DNA of 25,729 nt, from the NCBI GenBank assembly GCA_002362135.1, contig DETO01000155.1:992-26720 (forward strand), given 5' to 3'. Numbering within the stretch: position 1 is the stretch's first letter; each line of letters begins with the position of its first letter. The notes under the pieces were generated by a model, which saw only the letters and a list, made by a program, of their open reading frames with translations, did no database searches and was not told the origin of the DNA. Source of the DNA: Ruminococcus sp. UBA3286. Its GTDB lineage: Bacteria > Bacillota > Clostridia > Oscillospirales > Ruminococcaceae. Below, one piece after another: positions 13,810 through 21,511 of the stretch. The position numbers and the translations under genes are program-made.

Positions 13810-16419
13810 ATGAATTTAAAAGGATTAACAACAAAAGAAGCCGAGCAAAGCAGACAAAAGCACGGCTCGAATGTTTTGACGGATATTCCGTCTGATCCGC
13901 TGTGGAAAAAGATACTTGCGGGATTTAAAGACCCGATGATCATGATACTGCTCGTCGCTCTGGTAGTTCAGGTGGTACTTTTTTTCCTTCATCAGGCAGA
14001 ATGGTTCGAGCCTGCGGGAATTCTCGTGGCGATTCTTATTGCAAACGGCGTTTCGTCCATAAGCGAAAGCAAACAGGAAGGCAAGGCGTCGGCTCTTAAA
14101 GCAGAGGAACTTGCGAAAGAAACTGCTAAGGTAATACGCGACGGAAAGCTTACGGAAATCCATGTAACGGAAGTTGTTGTGGGCGATATCGTATATTTGC
14201 AGGCAGGCGATAAAATTCCTGCCGACGGCGTTGTTGTAGAGGGAAAGATCGCTGTTGATCAGGCGGCTCTTAACGGTGAGACCGAAGAAGCCGAGAAGAT
14301 AGTTCTGCCCGAGGGCGCAACCTATGATAAGGCTGACCTGCTCAACCCCTACTATATCTACCGCGGAACTGTAGTTTGCAGCGGCGAGGCTCATTTTGAA
14401 GTAAAGGTAGTCGGCGATAAGACTCTGTTCGGCGAACTTGCTCTCGAAGTTCAGGAAGATACCCGCGAAACTCCTCTCCAGATCAAGCTTGCAAAACTTG
14501 CAAAGCAGATCTCCACATTCGGCTATGTCGGCGCAATCTGCATCGTTATCGGCGTGCTTGCGAAAAGCCTTATCACGGGCGAAATTCCCGATACTGCTTA
14601 TGAGTGGATACGCCTTATAATGAACGCTATCACAGTCGCGGTAACTATTATCGTATGTGCAGTTCCCGAGGGTCTGCCGATGCTTACCTCTATTCTGCTT
14701 TCGTTCCAGAGTCTTAAAATGGCAAAGGACAACGTTCTTGTCAGAAAGATCAATGGTCTTGAAACTGCCGGAAGCCTTAGTCTGCTTTTCAGCGATAAAA
14801 CAGGTACTATCACGGAGGGCAAGCTTTCCGTTGTTGAGATTGCTTCGGGCGATGTAAAATGCTACGATTCATTTGAAAAGATGCCGGCTGCGCTTTCTTC
14901 CGAAATGATCGTGGGAATCGGCGTAAATAACAGCGCTTCTGTCAGCGACGGAAATATCATCGGCGGAAACAGTACAGACCGCGCGCTTATGAAATTTGTT
15001 GCAGAGGCTCATCAGGAGGACGTAAAATCCAAAGTTGAAGTTAAGACTTTCAATTCGTTCGATTCCAATAAAAAATCCTCAAGCGTAGTTATCCTTCGTA
15101 ACGGAAAGTGCGTTACCTATGTTAAGGGCGCTGCTGAGAAGATAATCGACAGATGTACTCATTATATGGACGAAAACGGCGAGCGCAAGGAACTTACAAG
15201 CACAGCTGCTCTTACAGAATACAGTGATTCTCAGGCAAGCCGCTCGATGCGACTTCTTGCAGTTGCAATGGCTGACGGCGAAAACGACGAATCAGGACTT
15301 ACCCTTATATGCGTTCTCAGTATTCGCGACAACGTTCGTAAGGAAGCCGTTGACGCTATCCGCGAAGTTAAGAATGCGGGAATACAGGTAGTAATGGTTA
15401 CGGGCGACAGAAAAGAAACAGCTGCCGCTATTGCCAAGGAGGCAGGTCTTATTGAGAATCCCGACGATGTGGTAATGACTTCCGCTGAAATGGCTGAAAA
15501 AACTGACGACGAACTTAAAGCTCTTCTTCCAAGACTCCGCGTTGTTGCGCGCGCTCTTCCTATGGACAAGAGCCGTCTTGTAAGAGTTGCTCAGGAACTT
15601 GATTATGTTGTCGGCATGACAGGCGACGGCGTAAACGATTCACCCGCGCTGAAGAAAGCCGACGTTGGCTTCGCTATGGGAAGCGGTACTGAAGTTGCAA
15701 AGGACGCAGGCGATATCACTATCATGGACGACAATTTCCTCTCTATCGAAAAGGCAATTCTCTATGGACGTACAATGTTCAAGAGTATTCGTAAATTCCT
15801 CATATTCCAGCTTACTGTAAACGTTGCAGCCGTGTTCACCTGCTTTATCGGGCCTCTCATGGGCGGTAAGGAACACAGCGTTATTCTTACGGTCGTACAG
15901 CTTCTTCTCGTAAATCTTGCTATGGATACCCTTGCGGCTATCGCTTTCGGAAGCGAGCCTGCGGATAAGGAATTCATGAGAGAAAAACCGATAGCGCGTA
16001 ATGCAAGCATCATCAGCAAGGAAATGCTAATTGAGATAATTATTTCCGCAGTTTATATCACGGCAATTTGTCTTGGAATCCTCTTCTTCCCGCCTCTTCG
16101 CGATCTTTTCGGAGACGTGGACGTGACTTATCTGAAATCGGCGGTATTCGCTACTTTCATGATGGCTATCACATTCAATGGATTCAATGCAAGAACGTCT
16201 CATTTGAATCCGCTTCACGGAATCGGCAAAAATAAAAATTTCCTTCTGGTAATGATAGGAATTTTCGTTCTCCAGTTTGTATTTGTAACATTCGGCGGCG
16301 AAGTTCTCAGCGTTGAAAGCCTTACTCCCATGGCATGGGCTATCTGTATCGGACTTGCATTTATGGTAATTCCGATAGACATAGTAAGAAAGCTTATCAC
16401 AAAGGCAATGTCTAAATAA
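13810..16419 (+). CDS. P-type Ca2+-transporting ATPase, PMCA-like (P2B)
   Basis: An 869-residue membrane pump started at ATG 13810, which has a near-consensus AAGGAGGA four bases upstream; an upstream ATG at 13780 lacks one. P-type ATPase motifs are complete: the N-terminal actuator motif LNGETEEAEK, the phosphorylation loop DKTGTIT (Asp329), KGAAEKI in the nucleotide domain, and the hinge TGDGVNDSPALKKADVG (605 onward). The transport site reads VPEGLP (286-290) in segment 4 and NLAMDT (702-707) in segment 6. The MDT pattern is that of plasma-membrane-type (P2B) Ca2+ pumps rather than the TDG of SERCA-type pumps. It should export Ca2+ (perhaps Mn2+) using ATP. Its place next to calcium-binding TerD proteins fits a calcium-linked role. 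It may be read from the Ter operon, as no clear separate promoter is seen. Confidence 0.92.
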   Translation: MNLKGLTTKEAEQSRQKHGSNVLTDIPSDPLWKKILAGFKDPMIMILLVALVVQVVLFFLHQAEWFEPAGILVAILIANGVSSISESKQEGKASALKAEELAKETAKVIRDGKLTEIHVTEVVVGDIVYLQAGDKIPADGVVVEGKIAVDQAALNGETEEAEKIVLPEGATYDKADLLNPYYIYRGTVVCSGEAHFEVKVVGDKTLFGELALEVQEDTRETPLQIKLAKLAKQISTFGYVGAICIVIGVLAKSLITGEIPDTAYEWIRLIMNAITVAVTIIVCAVPEGLPMLTSILLSFQSLKMAKDNVLVRKINGLETAGSLSLLFSDKTGTITEGKLSVVEIASGDVKCYDSFEKMPAALSSEMIVGIGVNNSASVSDGNIIGGNSTDRALMKFVAEAHQEDVKSKVEVKTFNSFDSNKKSSSVVILRNGKCVTYVKGAAEKIIDRCTHYMDENGERKELTSTAALTEYSDSQASRSMRLLAVAMADGENDESGLTLICVLSIRDNVRKEAVDAIREVKNAGIQVVMVTGDRKETAAAIAKEAGLIENPDDVVMTSAEMAEKTDDELKALLPRLRVVARALPMDKSRLVRVAQELDYVVGMTGDGVNDSPALKKADVGFAMGSGTEVAKDAGDITIMDDNFLSIEKAILYGRTMFKSIRKFLIFQLTVNVAAVFTCFIGPLMGGKEHSVILTVVQLLLVNLAMDTLAAIAFGSEPADKEFMREKPIARNASIISKEMLIEIIISAVYITAICLGILFFPPLRDLFGDVDVTYLKSAVFATFMMAITFNGFNARTSHLNPLHGIGKNKNFLLVMIGIFVLQFVFVTFGGEVLSVESLTPMAWAICIGLAFMVIPIDIVRKLITKAMSK

Positions 16420-16452
16420 TAATTAACGAATTATTACTATATATCGCAAAAT

Positions 16453-16492
16453 GCAATTCGCACACGTCTTACAGTCGACGTGTGCGGTTTGC
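16453..16492 (+). terminator. Strong hairpin between the ATPase gene and the metabolite cluster
   Basis: A perfect ten-pair stem, CGCACACGTC (16459-16468) with GACGTGTGCG (16477-16486), is extended by GCAA/TTGC (16453-16456 with 16489-16492) across one mismatch and a wobble. The tail GTTTGCTTGTATT is only moderately T-rich, so termination may be partial. The gene-free stretch 16420-16551 holds this hairpin and an AT-rich tail; I find no convincing promoter in it, although one must exist if the hairpin terminates fully. Confidence 0.55.
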
Positions 16493-16535
16493 TTGTATTA
16501 TATCATTATTGTAGGGAATGGAATCGTTTATACTT

Positions 16536-16542
16536 GGGGAGG
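16536..16542 (+). promoter_or_regulatory. Ribosome-binding site that supports a TTG start for the aldolase gene
   Basis: GGGGAGG ends nine bases before TTG 16552. No ATG occurs in this frame until well inside the conserved domain, so TTG is the credible start. The out-of-frame TTG at 16548 does not extend the protein. Confidence 0.65.
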
Positions 16543-16551
16543 TTAAATTGA

Positions 16552-17514
16552 TTGGAAAAAAAAGATCGTTTGAAATATTGTCTGGGAGGTCTTATATATA
16601 CTCCTGCAACAGATAAAAAAATTGCCGAAAAACTTAGGTCAAAGACTATTCCATGCCTGAAATCTCTGGTTTTGTGTCTGGAGGATTCCATAACAGATTC
16701 GGTTCTCAGCGAGGCGGAAGCCAATACCAAAAAAATTCTGTCAGAGCTGAAAGACGAACCCGATCTTCCGCTGCTTTTCATTCGTGTTAGAACTCCTGCG
16801 CATCTGGAATACATGGCAAATTATCTCGGCGACGATATATCCGTACTCACGGGATTTGTACTGCCAAAATTTGATATAAGCAATCTTGATGATTACTTCC
16901 GTATCACGAGAAAAATAAATAATCGTACCGACGAACCAAAATATATTATGCCTATTCTGGAAAGTTCGCTGATATCAAGCTGTCATAACAGGGCGGCAAA
17001 TCTTGTTGAACTGAAAAATAAAATGCAGCCGATGAAAGATCTTATACTTAACGTCCGCGTAGGCGGAAATGATTTTTGCAATTTATATGGTCTGCGCCGA
17101 AATATAGATCAGAATATTTATCAGATAGGCGTTGTCCGCGATATACTTATCGACATTCTCAATGTTTTTTCTGATGAATACGTTGTTTCGGGGCCTGTCT
17201 GGGAATACTATGATAACGGTACGGACGACGGCTGGAAATGCGGACTTGAAAAGGAATTGGAACTTGACCGGCTCAACGGTTTTATCGGCAAAACAGCTAT
17301 CCATCCCAGCCAATTGCCTGTTATTGCAGAAAGCCTGAAACCGTCGAAAAGCGATTTTGAGGACGCGAAATCCGTGCTTTTCTGGTCGGATGCGCTGGGC
17401 GTAAAGGGAAGTTCGGACGGCAAGCGAATGAATGAAGTTAAAACTCACCGAAAATGGGCGAAGCGCACTTTTATTCTGGGAGAATTTTTTGGAATCAAGG
17501 AGGAGAAAAATTGA
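16552..17514 (+). CDS. HpcH/HpaI aldolase (citrate lyase beta-like) family protein
   Basis: A 320-residue TIM-barrel enzyme of the CitE-like branch. Family motifs in order: LVLCLEDSI, LLFIRVRTP (substrate-binding Arg), FVLPKF, YIMPILES, LNVRVGGNDF and GFIGKTAIHPSQLPVI near the C-terminus. Such enzymes make or cleave carbon-carbon bonds next to carboxylates, often with Mg2+ held by Glu/Asp; here the metal ligands would be the Glu of LED/ILES and an Asp. It is cytosolic. It opens a five-gene run that matches the Ter-associated pathway for a proposed nucleoside-like compound, where the aldolase would supply a carbon skeleton. The substrate is unknown. The stop (TGA 17512-17514) overlaps the TTG start of the next gene. 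Confidence 0.87.
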   Translation: MEKKDRLKYCLGGLIYTPATDKKIAEKLRSKTIPCLKSLVLCLEDSITDSVLSEAEANTKKILSELKDEPDLPLLFIRVRTPAHLEYMANYLGDDISVLTGFVLPKFDISNLDDYFRITRKINNRTDEPKYIMPILESSLISSCHNRAANLVELKNKMQPMKDLILNVRVGGNDFCNLYGLRRNIDQNIYQIGVVRDILIDILNVFSDEYVVSGPVWEYYDNGTDDGWKCGLEKELELDRLNGFIGKTAIHPSQLPVIAESLKPSKSDFEDAKSVLFWSDALGVKGSSDGKRMNEVKTHRKWAKRTFILGEFFGIKEEKN

Positions 17515-18518
17515 CACGAATATGGTATAATCATTGGTTCAGTACGGCGTATCATCTTATACGCCTGATGCGTGAATGCGGAACAGATGCGGAATTTATC
17601 GGTTCAAGCAGCAATGATCAATGTGTTTATAAATTTGAGTGCGACGAATGGTACAAGGAAGATTATAATGCGGATATGGGCGGATATGCGGAATACTGCC
17701 TTGATTTTTGCAAAAAACATTCTATTGATGTTTTTGTGCCGCGAAGAGGTCTGAATGATATAGTCAGGAATGCCGAACTTTTCGAATCGCAGGGAATAAG
17801 GCTTTTTGCGAATATGAATCCTGCACATCTTGAAATTACAGACGATAAGATCAAAACATATGAGTATATCAAAAACATCGGTCTTGAACATTTGCTGCCG
17901 CCTTATTTTTCATGTGAAAATGCCGGAGAATTCAGAAACGCCGTAGAAGAATTCAGTTCACGCGGAATTCGCGTTTGCTACAAACTTGCGGTTGACGAAG
18001 GCGCTGTAACATTCAGGATTATCGACAATAACGGAAAACCGAATATTTACAGCAATTCTCCGTATCATATCACATCGGAGCAGGCAGAGAAGATAGTTGA
18101 CGAATATAGTTTTGAAAACAGAATAATGGTAATGCCTTATCTTGATTCTCCTGAAGTAAGCGTTGATTGTCTGAAGACTGCAAATGGACTTCTTATGCTG
18201 CCCCGATACAAGACCGCAAGCCGCTTCTATGAGATTCGTTTTGACGAAGAAATTATGAAGCGTACAGAGGAAATTGCCAAGTATTTCGATTTTGAAATGC
18301 CCTTCAACGTTCAGTATCGTATGTACAATGGCGAGGCTGTGGTTCTGGAGATAAATCCTCGTATGTCGGGCGGACTGCAAATTTCATGCGCGGCTTCCGA
18401 GATCAATCTTCCTGTACTTGCATTGAGAAAACTGCTTGGAAAATCCGTAAAATGGGCGTACCCCGAATTCAAAAGCCGCGGCTGCATACAGATAGAATCG
18501 CCCGCCGCCGTGTTTTAG
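17511..18518 (+). CDS. ATP-grasp family ligase
   Basis: A 335-residue protein from TTG 17511, preceded by a strong AAGGAGGAG at 17497-17505 with a five-base spacer. The start overlaps the previous stop by four bases (TTGA). The ATP-grasp fold is shown by KIKTYEYIKNIG before the nucleotide-binding subdomain, VCYKLAVDEGAVTF, IMVMPYLDSPEVSVDC and the Mg-ATP motif EINPRMSGG (280-288). ATP-grasp ligases join a carboxylate to an amine or thiol through an acyl-phosphate, so this enzyme probably couples an amino acid or similar group to the pathway intermediate. Cytosolic. Gene order places it with the aldolase and two phosphoribosyltransferases, as in the published Ter-linked biosynthetic set. The substrate cannot be read from the sequence. 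Confidence 0.88.
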   Translation: MTRIWYNHWFSTAYHLIRLMRECGTDAEFIGSSSNDQCVYKFECDEWYKEDYNADMGGYAEYCLDFCKKHSIDVFVPRRGLNDIVRNAELFESQGIRLFANMNPAHLEITDDKIKTYEYIKNIGLEHLLPPYFSCENAGEFRNAVEEFSSRGIRVCYKLAVDEGAVTFRIIDNNGKPNIYSNSPYHITSEQAEKIVDEYSFENRIMVMPYLDSPEVSVDCLKTANGLLMLPRYKTASRFYEIRFDEEIMKRTEEIAKYFDFEMPFNVQYRMYNGEAVVLEINPRMSGGLQISCAASEINLPVLALRKLLGKSVKWAYPEFKSRGCIQIESPAAVF

Positions 18519-18528
18519 TGAGGTAATA

Positions 18529-19650
18529 ATGGAAAATTGGAATTTTTGTTCGAAAATTAAAATAGCCAGACGGCATAACAATAAAAAACGCTCTTATCTG
18601 CTGGTAAATACCGTGCAGGCGAAGCATATCCCGACGCCGCCCTCCGAAGCGCTGAAAATGTATCATGCTCTCGGAGAAAAGATACATAAAGCCTATCCCA
18701 ATGCAAGTCTGGTTATCGGATTTGCGGAAACGGCGACAGCAATTGCGGCAGGCGCGGCGGAAGCTATGGGAGAAGATACCATTTGTTTTCATACGACGCG
18801 CGAAAAGGTTGACGACGAATCCGAATGCATACTTTTCTGCGAGGAACACAGCCATGCTGTCGAGCAGAAACTTTATGCGAAAGATCTGGGAAAATTGCTG
18901 GATTCGACTGATGAAGCGGTTTTGATCGACGATGAAATATCTACGGGAAAGACTCTTTTCAACATAATCAGCGCAATGAGAGAAAAGATCCCGGAATTTA
19001 AAGATCGCCGGATAGTTGTAGGCTCGGTGCTGAATCGTCTTACTAAGGATCGCGAGGCTTTTTTCAATGAAAACAATATTTATTTTGAAAGTCTGTATCA
19101 CGTTGTCTGCGACGATTCTATACTTGAAAAAAGCGGCGAGGGATTGATAGCTCCTGAAATCGCTGATGGGAGAGATAAAGGGGAGTTTCCGCAGAATTTT
19201 TTCAGATTTAAATTCCCGTATACGAAATATCCGCATAAAATATCGGATTATCGGGAACGCTGCGACGAACTTGCGGAAGAACTGATCAATCGTGTTGATT
19301 TTAAAAAATATGGGGAAGTGCTTTTTCTCGGTACTGAGGAGTGTATGTTCCCGGCAGTTCGCGCGGCATCGGTAATCGAGGAAAAATGCGGTATCAGAGC
19401 ATATTGCCATGCCACAACGCGCAGTCCTATAAGCATTGGCAGTGATATGGATTATCCCATTCGCAGCGGCTTTGCGATAGGCAGTTTTTACGAAGATGAA
19501 CGTGTTAATTATATTTACAATATTCGGCATTATGATGCGGCAGTCGTGATATCCGACAGTATTTGTCCGTCGGCCGGAGCAGTGAATATTCTTGACGGAA
19601 TTCTTAAAAAGCATGGCATATCGAATGTATTTTACTGTTTGGGTGAATGA
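18529..19650 (+). CDS. Phosphoribosyltransferase with C-terminal TRSP domain
   Basis: A 373-residue protein. Residues about 30-215 form a type I phosphoribosyltransferase domain: LVIGFAETATAIAAGAAEA and the PRPP-binding loop VLIDDEISTGKT (131-142). Residues about 235-373 form a second domain carrying ATTRSPISIG (TRSP at 297-300), the signature that names the TRSP domain. The pair is known mainly from Ter-linked gene clusters, where it is predicted to transfer a phosphoribosyl group to a base-like acceptor or to release it. Both the PRPP loop and the TRSP signature are intact. A GAGGT ribosome-binding site precedes ATG 18529. The stop overlaps the next start (ATGA), which suggests matched output of the two phosphoribosyltransferases. 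Confidence 0.88.
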   Translation: MENWNFCSKIKIARRHNNKKRSYLLVNTVQAKHIPTPPSEALKMYHALGEKIHKAYPNASLVIGFAETATAIAAGAAEAMGEDTICFHTTREKVDDESECILFCEEHSHAVEQKLYAKDLGKLLDSTDEAVLIDDEISTGKTLFNIISAMREKIPEFKDRRIVVGSVLNRLTKDREAFFNENNIYFESLYHVVCDDSILEKSGEGLIAPEIADGRDKGEFPQNFFRFKFPYTKYPHKISDYRERCDELAEELINRVDFKKYGEVLFLGTEECMFPAVRAASVIEEKCGIRAYCHATTRSPISIGSDMDYPIRSGFAIGSFYEDERVNYIYNIRHYDAAVVISDSICPSAGAVNILDGILKKHGISNVFYCLGE

Positions 19651-20705
19651 AAATGTTTGGAACTTATTATCATGACGATGTGGAGATCCTGTTAAAAGAT
19701 ATAACGGGACTTGTGAAACCTCTTGCTGCAAGCGAGCGCGAACCGCTCATTCAAAGCGGCGTTCATTACAGCGAGATGCTTCCGCTGGAATATGAGCCTA
19801 CAGAAGCGTATATGGCGATATATCGCCTTGCTTTGGAGCGGTATTCAAAGATCACAGCTGACGCCGTGGGAGCAGTTGCGGAGCAGATATGGGCTGAAAA
19901 GGGTGAAAATGCCGTTCTGGTATCTCTTGCGCGTGCAGGTACGCCTGTTGGAATACTTATTAAGCGTTATATTGACGCACGGCATCATGTGAATATTAAT
20001 CATTATACCATATCGATAATACGTGGTAAAGGTATTGATAAAAATGCTGTCAACTATATCCTCAGCCGTCATCGTCCCGAAGATATCCAATTTGTGGACG
20101 GTTGGACGGGAAAGGGCGCAATAAAGAACGTTCTTACAGAGGCTCTTCGCGATTATCCGCAGATAAGCGGCGATCTTGCAGTTCTTTCCGACGCTGCCTA
20201 TGCAGCTGAAAAATGCGGTACTCACGAAGATTTCCTGATAGCAAGTTCGTGTCTGAATTCTACCGTTTCAGGACTTCTCAGCAGAACCTTCCTGCGCAGT
20301 GATATAATCGGCGAAAATGATTTCCACGGCGCTGCATTTTACAGCGAGCTTGCCGACAGGGACGTTACTTATCAGTTTATAGACAGGATAGTTCAGGATT
20401 TTGATTTGAATAAGGATTTCGTCATTGAAAATGACGCTGAACCTTTTGCGGGATTGACGGAAGCGGAGAATATACGGGAGCATTTCGGGATTCGTAGCAT
20501 TAATTTTGTAAAACCCGGTATCGGCGAAACAACTCGCGTGCTTTTGAGGCGAATTCCGTGGAAAATTCTGGTGTACAGCCTGAACGATGAAGAAAATCTC
20601 GGTCATATTTATCAGCTTGCCCGTGAGAAAGGAGTAGAGGTCGTGGAATATCCGCTCAGATTTTATAAATCATGCGGACTTATACGCGATCTGTCCGATA
20701 TATGA
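19647..20705 (+). CDS. Phosphoribosyltransferase with C-terminal PELOTA-like RNA-binding domain
   Basis: A 352-residue protein overlapping the previous stop by four bases. Residues about 45-265 resemble a phosphoribosyltransferase: VLVSLARAGTPVGILIKRY, then FVDGWTGKGAI (149-159) in the position of the PRPP loop, and later DLAVLSDAAYAAEKCGT. Residues about 285-352 (KPGIGETTRVLLRRIPWKI ... EVVEYPL) fit the compact alpha/beta PELOTA-type fold found in ribosome-associated proteins. This PRTase-PELOTA pair is a known partner of the TRSP protein in Ter-associated operons. A second PRTase implies two phosphoribosyl steps or a heteromeric complex. RNA binding is predicted from fold only. ATG 19647 or the second ATG at 19653 are both possible starts. 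Confidence 0.85.
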   Translation: MKMFGTYYHDDVEILLKDITGLVKPLAASEREPLIQSGVHYSEMLPLEYEPTEAYMAIYRLALERYSKITADAVGAVAEQIWAEKGENAVLVSLARAGTPVGILIKRYIDARHHVNINHYTISIIRGKGIDKNAVNYILSRHRPEDIQFVDGWTGKGAIKNVLTEALRDYPQISGDLAVLSDAAYAAEKCGTHEDFLIASSCLNSTVSGLLSRTFLRSDIIGENDFHGAAFYSELADRDVTYQFIDRIVQDFDLNKDFVIENDAEPFAGLTEAENIREHFGIRSINFVKPGIGETTRVLLRRIPWKILVYSLNDEENLGHIYQLAREKGVEVVEYPLRFYKSCGLIRDLSDI

Positions 20706-21451
20706 CGAATATTATTTTTGCCAGTGATCTTGATAATACGCTGATATATTCCCAAAGCAAGATAAACGGCGGAATCTGCGTTGAGATTTACAATGAACAT
20801 CAGCAGGGCTTTATGACGGAGCGCACATATGAAAATTTCGGGAAAATGGCTGAAAATGTCAGATTTATCCCCGTGACTACACGTTCGGTGGAGCAGTTTC
20901 GACGCATAAAATTCCCGAACGGATACATTCCCGAATATGCTTTGACCTCCAATGGAGCGACGCTTCTTCATAATGGCGAGCCTGTGGAGGAATGGGAGCT
21001 GATTTGCAGAAATGAAAAGCTCAGCGGGCTTCTGAATGCTGTTTATGAGCGATATTGCGATGATTCGAGATTCAGGATCTGCCGTATTGTTGACGGCGCG
21101 TTTGTGTATGTCGTTTGCGATGACGGGGAAAACAGCTTGAGTATTGCGGAAGAATTAAGGGCGAAAGAGGATATCGCCGTCGAAGTTACGGGGCGGAAGA
21201 TTTATTTTTTCCCAGATGGACTGAATAAGGGCGCAGCTGTGAAAAAGTTATGCGAAAAGCTTTCCGCGGATAAGATAATCGCCGCAGGGGATAGCAGCAT
21301 GGACGCGCCTATGCTGAATATTGCAGATATAGCATTGATTCCGGATAATTTTGATATGCGGCTGATGACATCTGAAAATTATGTTAAATGTCCGCAAGAT
21401 TCAACATTCTCGGATTTCATTGTTGAAAAGTTATCGGAGGAATGGAAATAA
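20702..21451 (+). CDS. HAD-superfamily hydrolase (predicted phosphatase)
   Basis: A 249-residue HAD enzyme. The nucleophile motif DLDNT sits at residues 9-13, followed by a TTRSVEQFRRI segment (motif II Thr), NKGAAVKKLCEKL (motif III Lys) and AAGDSSMDAPML (motif IV acidic pair). The cap is inserted between motifs II and III, as in Cof-like and sucrose-phosphatase-like HADs. It probably removes phosphate from the pathway intermediate, releasing a nucleoside-like product. The ATG at 20702 overlaps the previous stop as ATGA; an earlier in-frame ATG at 20672 lies inside the upstream gene and is not needed. It is the last gene of the run and is followed by an inverted repeat. Confidence 0.88.
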   Translation: MTNIIFASDLDNTLIYSQSKINGGICVEIYNEHQQGFMTERTYENFGKMAENVRFIPVTTRSVEQFRRIKFPNGYIPEYALTSNGATLLHNGEPVEEWELICRNEKLSGLLNAVYERYCDDSRFRICRIVDGAFVYVVCDDGENSLSIAEELRAKEDIAVEVTGRKIYFFPDGLNKGAAVKKLCEKLSADKIIAAGDSSMDAPMLNIADIALIPDNFDMRLMTSENYVKCPQDSTFSDFIVEKLSEEWK

Positions 21452-21455
21452 TTTT

Positions 21456-21491
21456 AAGGCAACACTACACAAAGTTGTGCGGTGTTGCCTT
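21456..21491. terminator. Inverted repeat between converging operons, probable two-way terminator
   Basis: AAGGCAACAC (21456-21465) pairs perfectly with GTGTTGCCTT (21482-21491), with an inner CACA/TGTG stem. It begins four bases after the HAD stop and 21 bases from the stop of the minus-strand gene. T-runs are short on both strands (TTT after the stem on plus; TTAAAATTATTT on minus), so termination may be imperfect. Confidence 0.65.
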
Positions 21492-21511
21492 TGACATTAT
21501 CGGCGTGAAAA

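Noticed and set aside
16489..16534. A promoter for the metabolite cluster (TTGCTT with TATTAT or TATACT)
   Set aside because: The spacing does not fit: TATTAT has no matching -35, and TATACT lies so close to the ribosome-binding site that transcription would start within it.
18469..19731. A 420-codon open frame on the minus strand opposite the TRSP phosphoribosyltransferase gene
   Set aside because: It lies antisense to two well-supported genes, has no recognisable domain, and its composition (rich in Arg, Phe, Ile, Cys) is that of a shadow frame.
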